The notes below the pieces were generated by a model. It did no database searches, had not been told where the DNA came from, and saw only the letters and a list, made by a program, of their open reading frames with translations. Position numbers and translations under genes: made by a program. From Leptospira saintgironsiae (lineage in GTDB: Bacteria > Spirochaetota > Leptospiria > Leptospirales > Leptospiraceae): 64,000 nt of DNA. The stretch is from positions 186,001-250,000 of the forward strand of contig NZ_NPDR01000003.1 of NCBI RefSeq assembly GCF_002811765.1, in the 5' to 3' direction. Of the stretch, positions 1 to 9,013 are shown piece by piece. Every line of letters begins with the position of its first letter. Position 1 is the stretch's first letter.

Positions 1-2
1 CT

Positions 3-3000
3 TGGCTAGAAGCATTACGCACGTATCGTAGACCTGTACTTCGAAATATGGCACCTCTTAGCCAAACTGCTTTGAAGTATATGTATACAAATTATTCCAA
101 AGAAACTATGGAGACCAAGTTCAAAGAGGTTTCCGCAGTATTAAAAGATCCTGAAATTAAGATCCTTTTTGTGGAATTGGAAGATGTATTAGATAAAGCA
201 ATCAATCGAAACGCGAATGCAAAACAAGCGATCGTAGGTCTTTTACAAGGTATGGTAGATCCTTCTCTCATCTCTGATAGAGTGATGAAGGAAAAAATGA
301 TCCAGATCATTTCTGCTTTAGGAAAATCTTTCCGTCAGAGAGCGGGCTTTAGTGATGCCAAGTCTTCTGAAACTGTTCTGAAAAACCTGGTAGTTAATTT
401 AGAAAAATTTTATACTGTAGGCGGTTCTGTTTATTCTGATCCGGCTTTTGCAGATTATAGAGATGCTACTTATCCTACTGAATTCGCTACCGTACTAAGT
501 GAATCCTTCCGTTATCTGAGACCAATGCTTGGAAGAGGAGGGAATTACACTGCGGATCCTAACGTTATTCTTTCCTTAGAGATGGCTAAAAATTTCGCCA
601 AGTTCGACTTCTCCTCTGGAGTAACTGGTGTGGATCATTCTCTAAGAGAATTGATCCGTATGGATGCTGCCGGTTTGGATAGAGCAGATCCTGCAAATAT
701 TACAAGTAGCCCAATCACTGCTTTAGAATCCTTGATGTTCATCCTGACCTTATCCGATACTTTTGGATTCCGTTGGGAAAATCCTGCTGATACTTCTATG
801 ATGAGATTAGAGCCTAACGGTTCTGGTAACGGCGGTCCTATGACTGGCGGTGTTCTCACTGTAGGAGATAGTATCTATTCTATGAAATCTGCGATGACCG
901 GTAATATCGGTATCAAGGCTTTCATGAACCAAAGCTCTAACGACGCTGCGGTGTTCAAAAATGGAGATGCAAGCACTCCGACTGCACTTTCTATCGGGAT
1001 CAATACTCCAACTTTGACCTTATTGGAAGCTCCGGATCCAACTATTATCCCTGCTGCGAACGACCCTGTTTATACTAAAACAATTCCATTCATTATGAAA
1101 TTGATCCGCACAGTTCTGATCTCAGGCGGTGGGCCTTATTATAATAAGAACCGAGTGGATTCCAATGGGAATGTTCTGACTTTGGATGGAAAAATTTATA
1201 AAGATTCCAATGGTGTGGACCTGATCTACAAGGAATCTTGGAATACTTCTGAATACAGAGTGAAGGTATCGAATACCGCTAGTGGTTCTTGTAGCGGGGG
1301 CACTATCTGCAAATGGGTAGGCCCAGGTGGAAGAGAGACAAACGCAGTTGTTGCAAACAATTCTTTTACACCTGTTGCATCAGGACAGAACGCCTCCGGT
1401 GCAAAAGGTTGGAGTATTCCTGTTTGGGAAATTCCAAAGGACAATACGACTGAAAGAGCAGTGAATACAGACGAGGAAGCAATTTATAAGAACTTCCAGT
1501 GGCTTCTTCATGAAAAACGTATGGTGGCTGTGATCCCACTTCGCGCTTCTTTGGGTGCAGGGGTTCCTTACAAAATGGCTGCCTTTGTTACTCTGATCGC
1601 TAACGGTATGACTGGTCTTATGAATGCAAGACCAGTTCTGAAAGACGGATCTGCATGTGCGGATCGTGTGAATGCGATCTGGAAAATCAAAAATACTTTC
1701 TTAAAACCAGGATGTGCAAGTTCTACTCAACCGAATTTCAGACAACCAGGTGTTCCGGTTCTTCAAGAGAATTATTCTGATATTCCTGGGGACAGTATGT
1801 TCTATCTGGAAGCTTGGGACTACGGAACCAGCGGCGCGAGTTCCTTAACTTTCAATAGCTTAGGAGATGCATCCGTTTACAGTATTTTCTATCCTGATCC
1901 TGATAATTCTTATGGAGTAATTCCTCAAGTAATCGCAGCTAACTTTGCGGTGATGGAAAGACTTTCTTTCCTAACTCCGGATAAGGTTCTTCCTTCCGGA
2001 CCAAATGTGGCTGTTTATGGAAAATCAGTTGAGGATGCTTGGGGACAGAGAAACAGACTTCTTCCTTTAATACTTTCTCTTGCATGGACATTGGATGACC
2101 AATCAAGTCCAAGCTTAAACAAAAATCCATTCCAGATCCTGACTGGACTTAGTGCGGCTCTTACCAGACCACTTCTTGCAAGGATCACAGATCCTGAGCC
2201 TAATAGTGGCGGAAGAACAATTGATGTAGTTAAAATAGTAAACTCTGACTCAAGTGTAAGAAGTAACTCTGCAACTGAATCTGAATATTTCTTTAGATAT
2301 CTGGATCCAGTTTCAAGTAAACCGGTTCGTTCTCCACTTTCTATCTTAGCTGAAAATGAAAGAAGATACCAAGATGGACTTTTGAATCTGATGTCCAGAA
2401 CGGACCTTCTATCCACATTCGTACAAATGCTCGCTGAAATGGGAAAACCTGAAAGAGCAAGTGGCGCGCTTCTTACATTCCAATCCATTGCGGATTTGAT
2501 CGGAGAGATAAAACTCGCGAACGAAAGTCCTACAGCAGTTCAATTTAACTTAGAAGCATATTTGGGAGAAGTTAGAGATATGCTTGCGGCATTCCCTGAC
2601 GCTCGTGTTGCAAATATTTATGACCCTGAATGGGATAGGTTAGGGAATTGGGCAGTCCGTTTAAGAGATTATTTCGATCCTGATTCTGTTTATAGCCTGA
2701 TTCCTACCTTGGATTTTTCCATGGATATGATCATAGATAATATTCCTACAAACACTCAGTTGGTAGCAATTGCAGATCTTTTGGGTGGAATCACTCGTGA
2801 TCAGACAAGCACTCAGGATTATTTAATTACGAATTTATTAAGCGTAGATACGGCCGACTTGGCAAAAGTCTCCGCTCCTTATGGAAGAAGCACCGTAGGA
2901 GTGTTGATGGGTATCGTTAAGACAGGTGAATTCTACTCTTACTTAGAAGCGGATATGAGAAGTCCGTATTCACTCAAATCCATATTCAAAGACGCTAAAA

Positions 3001-3209
3001 AACTTTTGATGTCTGATATGATACAAACACAAAGAGAAGACGAAAGCTCACTGATCTATACGGCAGGAGTGTTGATGGGTATATTTGCGGATCTTGCTTC
3101 TACGGGTAAAAAACAATTCCCGGACGGATTCGTATTCTATGACAGATTTAACGAAGATGAAAACTCGGACACCTATTGGGATAGGTTCGTTACGGTATTC
3201 ACCCGGTGA
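3..3209 (+). CDS. Large exported-type protein, unknown function (5' end outside window)
   Basis: The reading frame is open from the left edge, so the true start lies upstream; the ATG at 48 is only the first internal Met. About 1,068 codons are visible. I recognise no enzyme family. The composition, rich in Ser, Thr, Asn, Gly and aromatics with only five Cys, fits an extracytoplasmic or outer-membrane-associated protein, but the signal peptide would be outside the window. Near the C-terminus a GVLMGI motif occurs twice, 56 codons apart, and the DNA repeats exactly over 18 bases (2897-2914 and 3065-3082), suggesting a duplicated helical unit. It is followed 47 bases later by a large lipoprotein gene on the same strand, so the two are probably co-transcribed and may act together in the envelope. 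The coding call is secure; function is unknown. Confidence 0.85.
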   Translation, partial: WLEALRTYRRPVLRNMAPLSQTALKYMYTNYSKETMETKFKEVSAVLKDPEIKILFVELEDVLDKAINRNANAKQAIVGLLQGMVDPSLISDRVMKEKMIQIISALGKSFRQRAGFSDAKSSETVLKNLVVNLEKFYTVGGSVYSDPAFADYRDATYPTEFATVLSESFRYLRPMLGRGGNYTADPNVILSLEMAKNFAKFDFSSGVTGVDHSLRELIRMDAAGLDRADPANITSSPITALESLMFILTLSDTFGFRWENPADTSMMRLEPNGSGNGGPMTGGVLTVGDSIYSMKSAMTGNIGIKAFMNQSSNDAAVFKNGDASTPTALSIGINTPTLTLLEAPDPTIIPAANDPVYTKTIPFIMKLIRTVLISGGGPYYNKNRVDSNGNVLTLDGKIYKDSNGVDLIYKESWNTSEYRVKVSNTASGSCSGGTICKWVGPGGRETNAVVANNSFTPVASGQNASGAKGWSIPVWEIPKDNTTERAVNTDEEAIYKNFQWLLHEKRMVAVIPLRASLGAGVPYKMAAFVTLIANGMTGLMNARPVLKDGSACADRVNAIWKIKNTFLKPGCASSTQPNFRQPGVPVLQENYSDIPGDSMFYLEAWDYGTSGASSLTFNSLGDASVYSIFYPDPDNSYGVIPQVIAANFAVMERLSFLTPDKVLPSGPNVAVYGKSVEDAWGQRNRLLPLILSLAWTLDDQSSPSLNKNPFQILTGLSAALTRPLLARITDPEPNSGGRTIDVVKIVNSDSSVRSNSATESEYFFRYLDPVSSKPVRSPLSILAENERRYQDGLLNLMSRTDLLSTFVQMLAEMGKPERASGALLTFQSIADLIGEIKLANESPTAVQFNLEAYLGEVRDMLAAFPDARVANIYDPEWDRLGNWAVRLRDYFDPDSVYSLIPTLDFSMDMIIDNIPTNTQLVAIADLLGGITRDQTSTQDYLITNLLSVDTADLAKVSAPYGRSTVGVLMGIVKTGEFYSYLEADMRSPYSLKSIFKDAKKLLMSDMIQTQREDESSLIYTAGVLMGIFADLASTGKKQFPDGFVFYDRFNEDENSDTYWDRFVTVFTR
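2897..3082 (+). repeat. 18-bp exact direct repeat inside the first coding region
   Basis: AGGAGTGTTGATGGGTAT occurs at 2897-2914 and 3065-3082, in the same reading frame 168 bases apart, each coding for GVLMGI. It marks a likely internal duplication of a ~56-residue unit; flanking residues have diverged. Confidence 0.6.
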
Positions 3210-3256
3210 GAATAATGAAGAGAATTTTTTTGGGAAAAATAAGTCGAGGGCTGGAA

Positions 3257-6200
3257 ATGAATCTGAAAAATATAAAAGTTTCTAATGTCGATAAGGGAAT
3301 CAAACTCGCGATCCTTTCTATTTTGTGGGCAGGTGTCTTAGGATGTAGCCCCGAAAAAATGAAAGGATTTGCAATGTCGGATATTTTCGACATAGGATTC
3401 TTTTCAGGAGGAAGAGTATTCGATGCAAATCCGAATCTTCAACCTCCATACAATAGCGTAGACAACAGCACTGCTGTACTACCTGTTGATTTCGGTTCTA
3501 CCAGTCCTCAAGCTACTTTATTTATTAACTCTACTGAGAACGTAGACAGATATAAAGAGTTGGAAATTCGTTTTTCCCACCCAATGAATAAGACTACAGT
3601 AGAGCAGAACTTTACTATCTCTGGCACTACTGGAAATCTTTCAGGGCCGAATCCTGGTGGAGAATTCTACTGGATGAGTGGTCAGAAACTTCGTTTCAAT
3701 CCTTATAGAGAATTAAAACCAGCTGAATCTTATACAATTACAATCACTCCGGATGCGGCGACAATCGGTGGAGTGGCTCTGGAAAATTATACAATTACTT
3801 TCAGAACCGGATTGGATTATAGCCTTACAAATAAGATCACCCAAGGAAGCCAATATACTCTGAACGGAACGAATGATATGACATTCGATCAGTCAGCAGC
3901 TTTGACAGTGGCTTCTACTTATGTAAGCCCAGTGGTAGGAGAGAATTATATCCAATCAGTTATTTTGAAGAAGATTGGCGCCACTAATTCCCAAGATATT
4001 TGTACCACTCCTCCATGTTCTATGAGTGCTACTATTTCTCTGAACTTAAACACTTCTCAAGTTCCTCCTACTGTTGGTGGGAATACCTACTATTATGAAA
4101 TAGCTACAACAAACGGAAAAACTTTCCGTAAGTATTTCAGTTTTAATTACGGTAAGCTGGAGAACGCGAATGGTGTTCTTCCTTACGTAGCAAATGGTGT
4201 AATGGACGAAGCACAAATGCTTCCGTTCTTAGGAAAAGCCATCCAGAAATATACAACAGGCGCTTTCAAAGTTAAGGATGCAAACGGAACACCTCGTACC
4301 TTCCAAGAATTCTTATTAGGAATGCCTGATTTCCCTAAGAAAAAGTTTTTCGAAAATGGAGCTTGGACAATCGGCGAAGCTTGTATGAGACAAGATGCTA
4401 AAATGTCTGGGGATGCGAACGTCGCAGCATTTAAAGATTTCGATTATATTCCTGTGTTCGGAGCTAAATCTGGCGGCGCTGGAAGAGGGTATTGTTGGGT
4501 AAGACACCCTGACTGCGTTACGGATAACGGACCGCCTTATCACCCTAAAAAAAGAGCAAGCGGTGTAGATAGAGACCAATGGTGGACTATTTATAATAAT
4601 AATAATTGTGGTCAAAACCAGAATAACGCGAATTACCCTCAGGCTTGTAAGAACTTATTCCATTGGGGTGAGGCGGCTTGGAGTCTTTGCCATTATCCTA
4701 CCGACGTGAAGTCCTATAAGAACGGTGGATATACTTCTACAGTATTCTCCGCATTTGGTAGACCGGAAGGAGATATCGGATCAGCGGGAGAAGACTTATT
4801 AGATTGTGCATTCCCTGCATGTTTCTTCGATTCTTATCATATTGAAAAAATCGCTCCGGGACCATTTTCTAAATATAGCGCTATCTTAAACGTAGCTTCC
4901 GGTGGAATTGCAGACGGAAGTGCTGCGATCACATTGGACGTATATGTAACTGACATGAGGCTTCCTAAGTTCGTTCGTTGTGGATCCAATAATGCTACTC
5001 ATGGTTGTGCTGCAGGAACTGGAACCCAATTAGGAAACGTTGTTGCAGACTTAAAAGTTAACCCTGGTTCCGGGGCGGTTACGCCAGGACTAGGTTTGGA
5101 TCTAAAATCCAGATACACGGAAGTGGATCTTTTAGTAGTATCTCGTTTCGAAGACTGGTATGGAGCATTTAACGGACCTGGAGCTCTACTCGTGTTCAGA
5201 ACAACTGCTAAGTTGAACTGGGATCCTGCGGTAGAAGGAACTTTAAATCCAGCAGGTTATGATTGGAATAATGTGCAACTTTCCAAACCTCGTTTGGCTT
5301 TAGCTCGTACTCGTAATAATATGACTGTGACTTCTGACGGTTTGATCAATATGACTGTTAAGACTCCTTTCACAGTAAATGACGATTACTTCCCTGATAA
5401 CCCTAGCATTGCACAGATACTCTCGAATTCGAATAATTTCTTCATTCGCCCATGGGCAAACCCACTGCATATGTCTTTAGCAGGTTTATATCCTGGGGAA
5501 GATACTTCAGACTTCATGTATACAGAGCCAATGACTTATATTCATGGTAGTGAAGGTTTCAATACAATCATCGAAGCTCTCGTAGGCCGAGCAGAGTTGA
5601 GCAATATGGCGAATTTAACTGTGGATCAAGTAAAGCAGATCATTACACAGTATATGCTTAGGGATATCGTACAAAGGATCGCTCCTAACGTTCTTAACTC
5701 TGTAATTGCTGACTTAAGAGATACTGGAGTTACTATCACTTTACCAAGTTATCTTCCTGCTCCTCTTGGAAACTTCCCATTAACAGTGAAGTTTAAATTG
5801 AATACTGATGCAGCGATCAAACATGATGGAACTAATAAGGGTCTTGTGACTTCTTTGGATTTCGCATTCACAAGCGGTTATAATCCTCCAGCCGGACTCA
5901 GAACCCAATCTGGAAAAACTGGAATGGTTACCACCAGAACTTGGACTGCTGCTAATCCACCTCCTTCTACTTATCAGTTCAGCCAGTCCGCTGCGAACCC
6001 TGGATTCTTGATCTCAATGCATACTGATACAATTTCTCAGGCTGCATTCCATTTATGGCAGAGAAGGGGATTGGATATCGTTCTGAATAAGGCATTCATC
6101 GATGGAATGAACGCTTTTGCTGGTGCGGATCCTTTATTCGCTCTGACCACCTCTTTCTTAAAAGCTTCTCCTTTGGTTACAATCCTTGTGCCTGGAAGAA

Positions 6201-6931
6201 ACAAATTGCAAGGTCTGAATGGTTCCAACGCGATTGCACCTCCAGTAAAATCTTTTGATGATATTGATATGGTGATGTCCCCGATCCATGCACCTAACGT
6301 GAAGTTTAAACCAATGACTTCCGCTGGAGTGCCTAAGATGAGATTGTATTTTACTGAAATGCAATTACAGATCATTGCTAAGAAACCGACTTCTTGCACT
6401 GGTCTTGTTGATGAAGAGCTTACAGAATGCCAAGCAGATACAAGAGCGAATGGTTACCAACAAACTTTGGGAACAGTTAGGATCAGCTTTGCTGCAGATG
6501 CAGACTTCCGTTTCAAAATGTTCTCTAACCCGACCAATAATCCTGCGTTTGCTAACTTAAACGCACTTCAGGTAATCCTAGATCCAATCAATAACTTGGA
6601 TTATTCTGTAGAAGTTTTGGAGGGACAGACTTACAATCCTTTTGGTTTGGATCCTGATGGTATTAAATCAGTAATCTCTCCGTTAGTCACCACTTTGGTA
6701 ATTCCTATGGTAAACAGTATTATGAAAGAAATTCCAATGCCTCCAGATATCACTTTCCCTAAATTGATCAACCCTGCAGGAACTCAATCCTGTGCGATCA
6801 GTGCGAAGAGTGATAAGGTACAATTCTTCACCTTGACTACTCCTCAAGTTGCAGATCCGTACCTGTTAGGAGGAATGAGATTTGTAGGACAAGCTGTAAC
6901 AGATCCTGCATCTCTGATTGTCTGCCCTTAA
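3257..6931 (+). CDS. Large lipoprotein with Big_5 (SbsA Ig-like) domain
   Basis: The product is a 1,224-residue predicted lipoprotein. The ATG at 3257 is preferred because a GAGG Shine-Dalgarno lies at 3246-3249 and the protein then opens with a compact signal peptide ending in VLGC (Cys30 lipidated). A GTG at 3206 overlapping the previous gene, or ATG 3215, would only add a poor N-terminal extension. At about residues 75-195 there is a Big_5-like Ig domain (a LEIRFSHPMNKTTVE-type strand, then ELKPAESYTITI), as found in bacterial surface proteins. At roughly residues 370-600 there is a cysteine- and tryptophan-rich stretch with a dozen or so Cys, unusual for a leptospiral lipoprotein and likely disulfide-bonded. 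The rest is unrecognised. It is the last gene of its unit, with a strong terminator 38 bases downstream. Likely an outer-membrane or surface-exposed partner of the upstream protein; that role is inference. Confidence 0.85.
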   Translation: MNLKNIKVSNVDKGIKLAILSILWAGVLGCSPEKMKGFAMSDIFDIGFFSGGRVFDANPNLQPPYNSVDNSTAVLPVDFGSTSPQATLFINSTENVDRYKELEIRFSHPMNKTTVEQNFTISGTTGNLSGPNPGGEFYWMSGQKLRFNPYRELKPAESYTITITPDAATIGGVALENYTITFRTGLDYSLTNKITQGSQYTLNGTNDMTFDQSAALTVASTYVSPVVGENYIQSVILKKIGATNSQDICTTPPCSMSATISLNLNTSQVPPTVGGNTYYYEIATTNGKTFRKYFSFNYGKLENANGVLPYVANGVMDEAQMLPFLGKAIQKYTTGAFKVKDANGTPRTFQEFLLGMPDFPKKKFFENGAWTIGEACMRQDAKMSGDANVAAFKDFDYIPVFGAKSGGAGRGYCWVRHPDCVTDNGPPYHPKKRASGVDRDQWWTIYNNNNCGQNQNNANYPQACKNLFHWGEAAWSLCHYPTDVKSYKNGGYTSTVFSAFGRPEGDIGSAGEDLLDCAFPACFFDSYHIEKIAPGPFSKYSAILNVASGGIADGSAAITLDVYVTDMRLPKFVRCGSNNATHGCAAGTGTQLGNVVADLKVNPGSGAVTPGLGLDLKSRYTEVDLLVVSRFEDWYGAFNGPGALLVFRTTAKLNWDPAVEGTLNPAGYDWNNVQLSKPRLALARTRNNMTVTSDGLINMTVKTPFTVNDDYFPDNPSIAQILSNSNNFFIRPWANPLHMSLAGLYPGEDTSDFMYTEPMTYIHGSEGFNTIIEALVGRAELSNMANLTVDQVKQIITQYMLRDIVQRIAPNVLNSVIADLRDTGVTITLPSYLPAPLGNFPLTVKFKLNTDAAIKHDGTNKGLVTSLDFAFTSGYNPPAGLRTQSGKTGMVTTRTWTAANPPPSTYQFSQSAANPGFLISMHTDTISQAAFHLWQRRGLDIVLNKAFIDGMNAFAGADPLFALTTSFLKASPLVTILVPGRNKLQGLNGSNAIAPPVKSFDDIDMVMSPIHAPNVKFKPMTSAGVPKMRLYFTEMQLQIIAKKPTSCTGLVDEELTECQADTRANGYQQTLGTVRISFAADADFRFKMFSNPTNNPAFANLNALQVILDPINNLDYSVEVLEGQTYNPFGLDPDGIKSVISPLVTTLVIPMVNSIMKEIPMPPDITFPKLINPAGTQSCAISAKSDKVQFFTLTTPQVADPYLLGGMRFVGQAVTDPASLIVCP

Positions 6932-6969
6932 ACACTCCTAGCTATTTCGAAAAACTAGATTTCGAAATG

Positions 6970-7004
6970 ACCGAAAGGCTTAAAAACCCTTTCGGTTTTT
7001 TTTT
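6970..7004 (+). terminator. Rho-independent terminator
   Basis: ACCGAAAGG (6970-6978) pairs perfectly with CCTTTCGGT (6988-6996) around a 9-base A-rich loop and runs straight into about nine T residues. It ends the unit of the two large envelope genes. Confidence 0.92.
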
Positions 7005-7041
7005 AAGGAACTTATTGGATAACTAAATTAGAAAAAGCTTA

Positions 7042-7059
7042 TGAGTGAGTCTTCACTCA
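7042..7059. promoter_or_regulatory. Inverted repeat TGAGTGA-N4-TCACTCA
   Basis: A perfect 7-bp inverted repeat with a 4-base spacer, about 240 bases upstream of the membrane SARP gene. There is no T-tract, so an operator is more likely than a terminator. The binding protein is unknown. Confidence 0.4.
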
Positions 7060-7111
7060 ATTAGGATTGTGTAATTTTGATTTTCTTTTGCTACAGTTTC
7101 GCAAAAGTTTT

Positions 7112-7132
7112 TGTTCGGATCACTGTCGAACA
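7112..7132. promoter_or_regulatory. Inverted repeat TGTTCG-N9-CGAACA
   Basis: A perfect 6-bp dyad with a 9-base spacer, spanning two helical turns, typical of a dimeric repressor or activator site. It lies between the terminator and the regulator gene at 7301. It does not match the LexA box forms I know (arms point the other way from the Gram-positive CGAAC-N4-GTTCG type). Confidence 0.4.
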
Positions 7133-7137
7133 TCATT

Positions 7138-7152
7138 CGTTATTTCATAACG
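7138..7152. promoter_or_regulatory. Inverted repeat CGTTAT-N3-ATAACG
   Basis: A perfect 6-bp dyad with a 3-base spacer, six bases after the preceding repeat and about 150 bases upstream of the GTG at 7301. Candidate operator; no T-tract follows. Confidence 0.35.
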
Positions 7153-7300
7153 ATCGTTAGAACGTGCTATATAATTTTATAAAAATGAAAAGGAAACTCA
7201 TTCAAATACTTGCATTTAAAAATAGTGAGCATTTAGTCACATTTTTTGTCCCGTTTTCATAAATGGGTTGCAGGAATCCGAATAAGATAGGAAACGAAAA

Positions 7301-8884
7301 GTGGATATGACGTATTATCAGCTTTCATGTTATTTGGTCGTGACTGTATTAGTATACCGTACGATTCATAATTTAGTTTTATATTTTAGAAATCGGAAAC
7401 AGTCATACCTTCTATATTTCGCCTTGCTTCAAGTTGCGTATGGCGCTTACTTATTTTGTTTTATCCAAACCATCAATGTTGAAAATCCTGAAAAGGCTTT
7501 ACCCTGGGAAAGAGTGGAGAATGCGACAGCGGTAGTATTTGCCACGTTTATCGCGCTCTTTGTGAATAATTATAAAAAACTTTTTAGCAGGGATTTCATT
7601 CTGCTATACGTGTTCATGAACTTGATCCTTGTAGGGATACTATTGCAGGATCCAAACGCTTATACAATGAGCGTTGCTCACCCGAAACATTTTCCTTCTT
7701 TAGGCATAGTTATCTACGAAACAGACCAGCCTACTATCATGCAGTTTATCTTCCTTTCCAGTATTCTGATGATCATATGGACTGTAATGAAGGTAATGGG
7801 TCAGGTCCGTAAGAATCGATTTAGGAACCATTTCCTATTTTACGGATTGGTATTATTCTTCGCGAGTTTGATAGCGGATATCTTGGTAGCGAGTGATATA
7901 ATCGGTATTCCTTATACTTCTCATTTTAGCTTTTTGATCCTTATGTTCTGTGTGGACAGCTTCCTCACAGTGAATAAGTCCGAAAGAGAAGTCAGGATGG
8001 AATTCAAGGAATCAGTTTCCAAATGGCTTACTAAGCCGGAAGCTTCTTCTTTTGGATCACAAGTTAAGAACATAAGCGAAGAAGGTTCCGAATCTAAACT
8101 TAATAAAGAGAAGGGCCGTAATCCTAAAAAGTTAAGTGTTAGAGCACTTGGTCCATTAGAATTGGATCTGGATGGGAAGAAGATCCCAGCAGCAGAATAT
8201 TCCAGTAAGAAAAAACTTCTTAAACTTATTAAACTACTATTAGTTCGTTTTGGCAAAGGTATTCATAAAGAGGAATTATTAGAAAATCTCTGGCCTGGAA
8301 TGTCTGAGAAAAATGCTCTAAATAGTTTGCATGCTCTACTTTTCCGTCTTCGTAAAATATTAGGAAATCCAGAAGCAGTTGTATTCGCAGAGGATAGATT
8401 ATTCTTCCATCCCGATCTGGTAGAAGCTGACTTTGTTGAATTCGAGAAAAGATATGAGACTGCAGGTAAACTTCTTCGTAACAAAAAAGAAGAAGAAGCG
8501 GTGCAATCTTATAGAGAAGCACAAGAACTATATACAGGAGACTTTTTCGAATTCGATCTGTATTTCCCGGAATCAGAACTAAAGCGGGAATATCTACGCA
8601 AGAACCTGATCGAAATTTATAGAATTCTATGTGAATACGCTCAGAAAGGCGGAGATTCAAATTCTCTACTTTCTGATTCTGAAAGCTGGATCCGTTTGGA
8701 TGATCTGGACGAAAGAGCTTGGAGATTTCATTTCGAGTCATTACAATCTCTTGATCGTAAGAATGAAGCTCTACGCAAATTCGAAGATATGAAGAAGATC
8801 CTTAAAAAAGAATTAGGCGTGGAACCTGACCAAGAGACAGTTTCGTTGATAGAAAAGATCCGTGTTACTTCTCCAGTGAGCTGA
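7301..8884 (+). CDS. Membrane-anchored SARP/BTAD transcriptional activator with 7 N-terminal helices
   Basis: 527 residues from a GTG preceded by ATAGGAAA; ATG 7307 is a near-equivalent alternative. The first ~225 residues contain seven hydrophobic segments resembling the seven-helix sensor modules usually fused to kinases. After a charged linker, residues ~278-370 form an OmpR-like winged helix (VRALGPLELDLDGKKI start, LLENLWPG, LLFRLRKILG) and ~372-527 a bacterial transcriptional activator (BTAD) TPR-like domain ending in KKELGVEPDQETVSLI. This is the domain order of SARP regulators, but with the DNA-binding part tethered to the membrane. It probably senses an envelope or lipophilic signal and controls transcription directly, like ToxR-type one-component regulators. 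It is monocistronic between a terminator and the TRAP operon, which makes either neighbour a possible target. Family call is firm; ligand and regulon are unknown. Confidence 0.85.
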   Translation: MDMTYYQLSCYLVVTVLVYRTIHNLVLYFRNRKQSYLLYFALLQVAYGAYLFCFIQTINVENPEKALPWERVENATAVVFATFIALFVNNYKKLFSRDFILLYVFMNLILVGILLQDPNAYTMSVAHPKHFPSLGIVIYETDQPTIMQFIFLSSILMIIWTVMKVMGQVRKNRFRNHFLFYGLVLFFASLIADILVASDIIGIPYTSHFSFLILMFCVDSFLTVNKSEREVRMEFKESVSKWLTKPEASSFGSQVKNISEEGSESKLNKEKGRNPKKLSVRALGPLELDLDGKKIPAAEYSSKKKLLKLIKLLLVRFGKGIHKEELLENLWPGMSEKNALNSLHALLFRLRKILGNPEAVVFAEDRLFFHPDLVEADFVEFEKRYETAGKLLRNKKEEEAVQSYREAQELYTGDFFEFDLYFPESELKREYLRKNLIEIYRILCEYAQKGGDSNSLLSDSESWIRLDDLDERAWRFHFESLQSLDRKNEALRKFEDMKKILKKELGVEPDQETVSLIEKIRVTSPVS

Positions 8885-9013
8885 TTGTTTTAGGAACACT
8901 GCACTATAAAATAAAACACTCATTAGAAAAAAAATATTGGACGAAGTAAATCCCTTCTGTACGTTCTTCCAGAATCCCCCAAATTCTAAGTAAAAAATAA
9001 CCCTCGAAATAAA

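Larger units (their letters stand above)
6932..7300. other. Intergenic region with terminator and three inverted repeats
   Basis: This is the only gene-free stretch over 300 bases. It holds the intrinsic terminator (6970-7004) and three inverted repeats in the 110 bases from 7042 to 7152, then an A/T-rich segment leading to the SARP-type regulator start at 7301. It presumably carries that gene's promoter; I could not pick a convincing -35/-10 pair. No small ORF or RNA gene is evident. Confidence 0.7.

Noticed and set aside
2015..2488. A 157-codon minus-strand open frame inside the first gene.
   Set aside because: Fully antisense to a gene with continuous coding character, no ribosome site and no recognisable domain.
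3206..3256. GTG start overlapping the previous gene for the Big_5 lipoprotein.
   Set aside because: It would put 17 extra basic residues before an already complete lipoprotein signal peptide; GAGG supports ATG 3257.
7112..7132. Possible LexA/SOS box.
   Set aside because: The arms are TGTTCG...CGAACA, not the CGAAC-N4-GTTCG or TTTG-N5-CAAA forms I know, and the spacing is nine; kept only as a generic dyad.
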